Assembly: GCA_964614215.1 (NCBI GenBank) | Contig: CAZTKP010000030.1 | Location: 1-22,216, forward strand | Origin: CAZTKP01 sp964614215 | GTDB taxonomy: Bacteria > UBP6 > UBA1177 | Direction: 5' to 3' | DNA: 22,216 nucleotides | Shown here: one piece after another, positions 16,960 to 22,216 of the stretch | How positions within the stretch are numbered: position 1 is the first letter of the stretch | Layout: the number at the start of each line of letters is the position of its first letter | Notes under the pieces: generated by a model | Databases searched by the model: none | Told to the model about the DNA's origin: nothing | Seen by the model: the letters and a program-made list of their open reading frames with translations, nothing else | Position numbers and translations under genes: made by a program

Positions 16960-18288
16960 ATGAAAAATGTTATGAGATCGCTGTTCATCTTTTTAATTCT
17001 TGCTTTTGTCCTGCCTCTTGCAGGTGAGATAAAGCAGGATGGAGATGAATGGATTGTTTATGATGAACAGTATTCAGAAGAGATAGAGTTTGAATACAGA
17101 GATGTTCTCATTGAACATACTAAGTGGGGAACAGGAGACTGGCTGCCGGGTTGCGGCGGACTTATTCCTCTCAGTGTTAAGTTCAATGTCGAGTACGGTG
17201 CTGAAATGGGCGCTAAAATGAAAGGGAAAGCACATGCAAAGTGGCCTGAAGCGGTTAAAGTTTACTTCGAAGGTACTCCCGATGGTGGAGAGGCCGACAT
17301 GTATTACGGTATTGAGATGGAAGCTCTCTGGAAGAACTGTTTTACAGGTAACGAAAAACCACTCAGCGAGTGGCTTAACTTCGATCTCAGTTTTGAGGAT
17401 TATAAGGTCTATCAGCCTTTTCTGCTTGATGGAAATGTGGATAATCCTGTCTCGATGGAAGACAGTATAGATCACTTTGATCTTTATGAAGGTACTCTTG
17501 CGGACATGGTCGGAGGTTCGTGCGGTCTTTCAATTCCGTTCATCGGAGATCTGTGCAGTCTGATACATTTTAAGTTTGAACTTGACGGAAAGATGTATGT
17601 TGAGATCTTTGGAAGCAGAATAGCAATAGATGAAAAGGCGCAGAGAAGTTTCTATTCCGATAATCAGTATATTGTTGTGGAACCGCCTCTGATAGGAACT
17701 CTGATGGAACTTCCTGTCCATTACGAGTCAAAAGTTTACTATGATACTGTCATTATCATTACCATAACGATCAGGATCAGGATCCTGGAGCTTGAATTTC
17801 CTATTCCGATCGAGATACCGCTCGTATCCGATGATAAGATATGGAAGTACAATTCTCAGAGCGTTTTCTTTAATTTCCCGGCCATGTTCATAAAGAACAG
17901 ATCACATAAATTTGCCGACACTATGCCCGGAGATGAAGATTACTGGGAGTTCGAGGTCGAGAATATCGGTTCCAGAGACATGGAAGGAAAGATAGTTTCT
18001 GACGATCCTAACTTCATAGTTCTGCCCGACACAGTGAATCTTGAGCCGGGAGGATCGACCACAGTTACAGTTTTCTTTAAACCTTACGATGTCGGAAAAA
18101 AGAACGGTGTTATAAAGTTCTATACGAATGATCCGGTCGAGCCTCTTACAACTGTTTCACTTTTCGGTTACAGCAGTGAAACTGAAACACAGTGGACAAA
18201 GGTAATTGAGGGTGATGAACCTAGATGGGAAGTTATCTCTGCAGACAGCGGCTGTTCAGTAACGACTATCGGGGAGGATGAGCAATGA
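16960..18288 (+). CDS. Exported protein with C-terminal ASH/HYDIN-like domain
   Basis: 442 residues with a signal peptide (cleavage probably near LAG-EI, 22) and no lipobox Cys. Residues 25-310 are not recognised; six cysteines in this part may form disulfides in the periplasm. Residues 262-289 contain a striking run of alternating or all-hydrophobic strands (IIITITIRIRILELEF then PIPIEIPL). Residues 312-404 match the immunoglobulin-like ASH/HYDIN type: WEFEVENIGSRDMEG, LEPGGSTTVTVFFKP and GVIKFYTNDPVEP. Such domains usually serve protein contacts or cell-surface assembly. AAGGTG lies 7 bases before the ATG. The stop overlaps the next start as ATGA, so the two products are probably made together. 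Confidence 0.72.
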   Translation: MKNVMRSLFIFLILAFVLPLAGEIKQDGDEWIVYDEQYSEEIEFEYRDVLIEHTKWGTGDWLPGCGGLIPLSVKFNVEYGAEMGAKMKGKAHAKWPEAVKVYFEGTPDGGEADMYYGIEMEALWKNCFTGNEKPLSEWLNFDLSFEDYKVYQPFLLDGNVDNPVSMEDSIDHFDLYEGTLADMVGGSCGLSIPFIGDLCSLIHFKFELDGKMYVEIFGSRIAIDEKAQRSFYSDNQYIVVEPPLIGTLMELPVHYESKVYYDTVIIITITIRIRILELEFPIPIEIPLVSDDKIWKYNSQSVFFNFPAMFIKNRSHKFADTMPGDEDYWEFEVENIGSRDMEGKIVSDDPNFIVLPDTVNLEPGGSTTVTVFFKPYDVGKKNGVIKFYTNDPVEPLTTVSLFGYSSETETQWTKVIEGDEPRWEVISADSGCSVTTIGEDEQ

Positions 18289-19568
18289 AAAAAGCACTAT
18301 TGATATTAAGTTTTCTGCTAATGGCCGTTTTTGCTTTTTCCTGTGATTCCGGACAGGAGATATTCGCGGAAAAATATGGAAAGGACTTTGATAACGAGGG
18401 CGGCAGCTATAAAGGTGTCGGCGGTGTTACCGTACATATTCCGGCGGGAGCGCTTCCTGAGGATATTGAAAAAATTAATGTAACAGTTTTTGCCTACGAT
18501 ACGCAGCCTTTTACAAATGTTTCTAAAACAGTTACGAACATCTATGCGATAAGTCCTTCGGCTATCCAGTTCACGAAGGAGCTTACTGTCGTTATTCCGT
18601 ATGAGGAAACAGAGTTCCCCAACCTTCTCGATGAACTTGATCTTAAACCTTACTTCTCTCTCGACAGGGAAAATTTTGAGATCTTTGCCGAAGATAAATA
18701 TGAGCTGGATGTTGAGAATAACATTATAAAGATATCGACACAGTATCTCGGTAATTTTCACCTCGGATTTCCGAAGGAACTTGTTAAGCAGGAAAACAGT
18801 GAGATCGAAGGCGTTGCTGAAATGGTTCTTATTCCTGAAGGCGAGTTTGTTTTCGGTGCGCCCAAAGGGACTCCGACAGGTGTTGCTGAAAATGAGACAG
18901 GTCTCCAGCAGTCTGAAGGAACCAACACAGTCCATCTCTCTTCATACTACATTGATAAGTATGAAGTGACAAATGCTCAGTATCAGCTCTGTGAGGAGGC
19001 TGGAGTCTGCGTTGCGCCTCATGCTGTTACCTCCATAATGTATCAGGATTATTACGAGAATCCCAACTATGCAGGGTTCCCGGTGATCTGGGTGACATGG
19101 AATCAGGCTTCTACCTACTGCCAGTGGGCAGGCAAGGAGCTTCCCACGGAGGCACAGTGGGAAAAGGCTGCCAGAGGAACCACTATGAGAAAATACCCCT
19201 GGGGAGATACAGACCCTGAAGATAATGTTGAAGCAACTATTGTTAACTACTCCGCACTTTTCGGAGATGTTACAAATGTTTACTGGGGAGACGACGGTGT
19301 TTCGCCTTACGGTGTTTACAATATGGCGGGAAATGTGGCTGAATGGGTTGAGGACTGGCACGGAATAGACTCATATTACAAGGTAAGGACAGATATACTC
19401 GAAGACCCCAGCGGCCCGGCTGAATCAGCAGATAACGAAAAAGTTATCAGGGGAGGAAGCTGGGTTTCTCTGATGAAGGAGATAACGACTTATTCAAGGT
19501 ATCAGGCCTTCCCGAATTATAGATATTACAATCTAGGATTCAGGTGTGTTCAGAAAATTGAGGAATGA
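18285..19568 (+). CDS. ZU5-like plus FGE-fold lipoprotein
   Basis: 427 residues. Signal peptide with a relaxed lipobox AFSC (Cys20). Residues 40-110 resemble a ZU5-type beta domain: GGVTVHIPAGALPED ... AISPSAIQFTKELTVVIPY. Residues 176-425 are a formylglycine-generating-enzyme/sulfatase-modifying fold: MVLIPEGEFVFG, YYIDKYEVTNAQY, TWNQASTYCQWAGKELPTEAQW, YNMAGNVAEWVEDW, IRGGSW and LGFRC. As in the larger lipoprotein upstream, no Cys lies between RGGSW and GFRC, so the catalytic pair is missing. It overlaps the upstream gene by 4 bases (ATGA). The upstream sequence GGGGAGGATGAGC supplies the ribosome binding site from inside the previous gene. The two FGE-fold proteins in one cluster are probably old paralogous modules on different N-terminal scaffolds. 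Confidence 0.82.
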   Translation: MKKALLILSFLLMAVFAFSCDSGQEIFAEKYGKDFDNEGGSYKGVGGVTVHIPAGALPEDIEKINVTVFAYDTQPFTNVSKTVTNIYAISPSAIQFTKELTVVIPYEETEFPNLLDELDLKPYFSLDRENFEIFAEDKYELDVENNIIKISTQYLGNFHLGFPKELVKQENSEIEGVAEMVLIPEGEFVFGAPKGTPTGVAENETGLQQSEGTNTVHLSSYYIDKYEVTNAQYQLCEEAGVCVAPHAVTSIMYQDYYENPNYAGFPVIWVTWNQASTYCQWAGKELPTEAQWEKAARGTTMRKYPWGDTDPEDNVEATIVNYSALFGDVTNVYWGDDGVSPYGVYNMAGNVAEWVEDWHGIDSYYKVRTDILEDPSGPAESADNEKVIRGGSWVSLMKEITTYSRYQAFPNYRYYNLGFRCVQKIEE

Positions 19569-19590
19569 TAAGATTTTGGAGATAAAAGGC

Positions 19591-21345
19591 ATGAAAAATT
19601 GCACAAACAAGATTTTTTTACTGATCCTGATTATTGGAACGGTCTTTATCTGGTCATGTAACACCAGTGATCCGAAAAATGAAGAAGATGTTTATGTGGA
19701 TACAGACGTTGATATTCCTGTTGAAGGTGAAGTTACAGATGACCCGGTTGAAGAGGCCTGTAACTACTCAAGTACGGATAACAGACTGAAGCCGAAGAAC
19801 GAGGAAGTCGTGTTCTCTGGTCTTTACTTTGGAGAAAAGTCCCTTACGAAATATACTTATGTTTCAAACCGATGCTACACCTGTGATGTCAGCAGTCCTC
19901 TTATTGTGACCGGCATGGCAATTGTAAACGAACAGGGGGCGGTGGATCCCGGAACTTTTACTATAGAAAAGGACCCTCTTGAAAACGGTTCCGTAAGCCT
20001 TCAGAACGACCAGGAGATGGGGATAGGCCTTTCCGTTGTTGCAGATACCTGGGAAGATCAGGTCAGATATCTGAGGATAATCAGTAACGATAAGTGTAAA
20101 CCTCAGTATGATATCAAGCTTATCAGTCAGACAAAATCAACCGGAAAGATCGTAATAAAGACCCCTATGGATGATGATCCCGACGATGAAGTAATGGTGT
20201 TCGGTGAAGTTCAGGAAGAGCTCGTTAATGAGTTGCAGGCTCACAATGAGGGAACAGCGAATCTTAAACTCCTTTCTGTATCGATTTCCTCAGGGAAGTC
20301 AAAGAGTGCTAACGAGACAGGTTTTTTCCTTTTTGAAGCTCCGGATCCTTCTGTACAGATCACTCCGGGAGGATATCTGCCCATCAAGGTTGGTTGCAGG
20401 AACGATCCTGAGTATCCGGAACCTCTTGTCGGAGAACTCCTGATATTGAACAATGACCCGACTAACTATGGAGAGAATCAGGAGAAAAGAATTATTCTTC
20501 AATGTGGTCCTGATGCGCAGAATGCTCCGGAAGCAAAACTTACATGTACCCCTGAAAAGGTCTCTGTTCTTTCCTGGTCTGTGCTTGACGGAAGTGACAG
20601 TGTGGACAGTGATGGAGAATCGAAAGATGAGCTCAAGTACCTGTGGTCTTTTAAAACAACTCCGGGAGGGATCAATCTTGATATAGTGGATGAACTTAAC
20701 AGAGCGGGTTCCCCTATAAATAACGATCCGATGAACACTATTGCTATCGCCGCTTTTCAGGCAAAGGTAAAAGGCTCCTATGTTGTGAGACTTGTTGTTA
20801 AGAACAATAAAGGAGTAAGCAGTGTTCCGGCTGAATGTACCGTTGAAGCTATATCGGACGATGACCTTATCCTGAAACTTCTATGGGATAACAAGAACTC
20901 TGATATGGATATTCATCTTATCAGTCCTGACGGGACTTACGGTGATTCTTTAACCGACTGTTATTATTGGAATTGTTCTCCTCAGTATTCGGGGGAAAGA
21001 CCTGACTGGGGAGTCGAGGGCGAAACAAAGGACGATCCATATCTTGATATTGATAATGTTACCGGGATGGGACCTGAAACTCTCTATGTGAATAAACCTG
21101 CAGTTGGAACATATAAGGTTACAGTTCATGCATACGATACTTCAGGAGGCCCTACAACTGCGGTCGTCAAAGCCTATGTTCACGCAGAGGAAGATAGTGC
21201 GCAGGAACTTCTGATGACCAGAACGGATACATGCTGGGATGTCTATACAATTGAAGTCTCTGAAGGAGATGGAACACAAATGAACGTTGTTGTCAAACCT
21301 ATAACTCCCGCAGAAGCATACGACTGTGAAAGACCACAGCAGTAA
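19591..21345 (+). CDS. Lipoprotein with ASH-like, PKD and YfaP-like domains
   Basis: 584 residues. Signal peptide, lipobox IWSC (Cys23), then a D/E/T/V-rich linker. Residues 60-190 are beta-rich and not assigned. Residues 200-305 resemble an ASH-type Ig-like domain (VQEELVNELQAHNEGTANLK ... GELLILNNDPTNY). Residues 312-418 look like a PKD domain (LDGSDSVDSDG, KYLWSF, YVVRLVVKNNKGVSS). Residues 425-535 match the YfaP/DUF2135 type: LKLLWDNKNSDMDIHLISPDG, CYYWNCSP, YLDIDNVTGMGPETLYV and GTYKVTVHAYD. All are modules for binding and adhesion, so a cell-surface structural role is likely. The ATG at 19591 is chosen because GGAG lies 9 bases upstream and the signal peptide starts there; a GTG at 19546 would sit inside the previous gene and add a non-signal tail. 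Confidence 0.78.
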   Translation: MKNCTNKIFLLILIIGTVFIWSCNTSDPKNEEDVYVDTDVDIPVEGEVTDDPVEEACNYSSTDNRLKPKNEEVVFSGLYFGEKSLTKYTYVSNRCYTCDVSSPLIVTGMAIVNEQGAVDPGTFTIEKDPLENGSVSLQNDQEMGIGLSVVADTWEDQVRYLRIISNDKCKPQYDIKLISQTKSTGKIVIKTPMDDDPDDEVMVFGEVQEELVNELQAHNEGTANLKLLSVSISSGKSKSANETGFFLFEAPDPSVQITPGGYLPIKVGCRNDPEYPEPLVGELLILNNDPTNYGENQEKRIILQCGPDAQNAPEAKLTCTPEKVSVLSWSVLDGSDSVDSDGESKDELKYLWSFKTTPGGINLDIVDELNRAGSPINNDPMNTIAIAAFQAKVKGSYVVRLVVKNNKGVSSVPAECTVEAISDDDLILKLLWDNKNSDMDIHLISPDGTYGDSLTDCYYWNCSPQYSGERPDWGVEGETKDDPYLDIDNVTGMGPETLYVNKPAVGTYKVTVHAYDTSGGPTTAVVKAYVHAEEDSAQELLMTRTDTCWDVYTIEVSEGDGTQMNVVVKPITPAEAYDCERPQQ

Positions 21346-21351
21346 ATCAAA

Positions 21352-22128
21352 ATGTCATTTATAGAATCAATACTTCTTGGAATTCTTCAGGGAATAACTG
21401 AATTTCTGCCCGTAAGTTCATCCGGACATCTGGTCCTTCTTGAAAAACTGATGGGAGAGCAGGACGTTCCTCTGCTGTATGACATTCTTCTTCATGTCGC
21501 ATCTCTTCTTGCGGTAATGATATTTTTCAGAAAAAAGATACTGGATCTTTTAAAAAGTCTGACCGACAGAAAAGCTAAAAGTGATCATTTTTACATTGCG
21601 ATGGTCGTTCTAAGCACATTCGTTACCGGAGGAATGGTTGTTTTTACAAAACCTGTTGTTCATTTTCTCAGAGATAATCCTGTTTTTATGATCGGATCTT
21701 TCGTTTTTACTGCTGTTATACTTCTAATAGCTCAGTTCCTTTTTAAAAAGGTCCGCAGGGATAAGGAGATCGGGGTTAAGGATTCGATCTTTATCGGGAT
21801 ATTTCAGGGTGTTGCGGTCCTTCCCGGTGTCTCAAGGTCAGGCTCTACAATAGCTGCCGGTCTGATGAGGAATGTTCCGGCGGAAAAGGCCGTTGAGTAT
21901 TCATTCATGCTTTCTATTCCGGCAATTCTGGGAGCTCTTGTGCTTGAGGTCTCAGGTGGAAGTTTCGAGGCTCTTGAAGTGTCGACTGCTGTAGCTGGTT
22001 TTATAGCTTCTTTTGCTGCAAGCATTCTGTCATTAAAGTTTCTGGTTATGCTTATCAAAAGGACGGTACTTTATCCATTTGCTATCTATCTTTTTATTCT
22101 TGCATTTGTATTGCTTTTCGTGTTGTGA
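21352..22128 (+). CDS. uppP: Undecaprenyl-diphosphatase (UppP/BacA)
   Basis: Removes a phosphate from undecaprenyl pyrophosphate, recycling the lipid carrier for peptidoglycan and other envelope polymers; an integral inner-membrane protein. The 258 residues are normal length with several hydrophobic helices. Both active-site regions are present: QGITEFLPVSSSGH (Gln13, Glu17, Ser22-24, His26) and LPGVSRSGST (157-166, with Arg162 as the key Arg). The ATG lies 6 bases after the upstream lipoprotein stop and has no clear ribosome binding site, so translation may depend on coupling with that gene. It is the last gene of the envelope cluster. High expression of this protein is known to give bacitracin tolerance in other bacteria. 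Confidence 0.95.
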   Translation: MSFIESILLGILQGITEFLPVSSSGHLVLLEKLMGEQDVPLLYDILLHVASLLAVMIFFRKKILDLLKSLTDRKAKSDHFYIAMVVLSTFVTGGMVVFTKPVVHFLRDNPVFMIGSFVFTAVILLIAQFLFKKVRRDKEIGVKDSIFIGIFQGVAVLPGVSRSGSTIAAGLMRNVPAEKAVEYSFMLSIPAILGALVLEVSGGSFEALEVSTAVAGFIASFAASILSLKFLVMLIKRTVLYPFAIYLFILAFVLLFVL

Positions 22129-22146
22129 CTTATTAAACTCTAAAAC

Positions 22147-22175
22147 TTGACTAAGAATTGTACATTTTCTATACT
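22147..22175 (+). promoter_or_regulatory. Sigma70-type promoter before the right-edge gene
   Basis: TTGACT (22147-22152), a 17-base spacer, and TATACT (22170-22175). It lies between uppP and the next start codon at 22203, so the edge gene probably has its own transcript. I see no hairpin terminator after uppP. Confidence 0.65.
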
Positions 22176-22202
22176 CTATAAAATTGGATTCCGGAGGTTT
22201 CT

Positions 22203-22216
22203 ATGTTCAGAAAGTT
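22203..22216 (+). CDS. Start of a gene cut by the window edge
   Basis: GGAGG at 22193-22197 is followed after 5 bases by ATG and codons for M-F-R-K, then the window ends. The MFRK start resembles the MRKF starts of the two lipoproteins at the left end, so an exported protein is possible, but four residues cannot show it. Confidence 0.55.

Noticed and set aside
19546..19590. GTG at 19546 as the start of the YfaP-like lipoprotein
   Set aside because: It lies within the previous gene and would put a charged tail before the signal peptide; GGAG precedes the ATG at 19591.

Overview
The window looks like chromosomal DNA of a Gram-negative, probably uncultured bacterium. It carries many signal peptides and lipoproteins, an outer-membrane-barrel-like protein, AT-rich intergenic gaps with sigma70-type promoters, and strong GGAGG ribosome binding sites. 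Lipoproteins with D/E/S/T-rich stretches after the acylated Cys, a short C-x5-C-x5-C-x4-C motif, and FGE-sulfatase-fold domains on lipoproteins all recall Myxococcota and other former deltaproteobacterial lineages. That placement is a guess from style; no marker gene here fixes the phylum. I see no rRNA, tRNA, CRISPR array or intact mobile element.

Layout. (1) Bases 1-89 hold a short piece that reads like the ORF6N DNA-binding domain, cut by the window edge and by a stop codon. (2) Bases 90-3618, minus strand: two lipoprotein genes, a beta-rich one (2509-3618) and then a fibronectin-III plus peptidase C25 (gingipain/caspase-like) one (90-2426). They share an identical 22-bp translation start module, and a good promoter lies at 3644-3672. 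(3) Bases 3782-12798, plus strand: six tightly packed housekeeping-type genes with gaps from -14 to +25 bases. These are a three-domain aminopeptidase P, an enlarged GlmS-like aminotransferase, an AarF/UbiB kinase-like protein, a dGTPase-family HD hydrolase, a membrane-anchored protein that looks like a LytM/M23 peptidase without its zinc ligands, and a D-2-hydroxyacid dehydrogenase. (4) Bases 12852-22128, plus strand: a near-consensus promoter followed by six genes with gaps from -4 to +22. Five encode exported proteins: an acidic repeat/SH3b/beta-barrel-like protein, a large Cys-motif lipoprotein with an FGE fold, a secreted ASH/HYDIN-like protein, a ZU5-like plus FGE-fold lipoprotein, and an ASH/PKD/YfaP-like lipoprotein. 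The last gene is the undecaprenyl-diphosphatase uppP. (5) A new promoter and the first codons of another gene reach the right edge.

How they may work together. The tight block of envelope proteins behind one strong promoter suggests they are co-expressed and may form one cell-surface assembly. The two FGE-fold domains lack the catalytic cysteines, so a structural or ligand-binding role is more likely than sulfatase activation. This block is the best candidate for an undescribed system; its function cannot be read from the sequence. GlmS (UDP-GlcNAc precursor), the LytM-like protein and UppP (lipid carrier recycling) add a cell-wall theme to the neighbourhood. There is no stretch above 300 bases without a gene.
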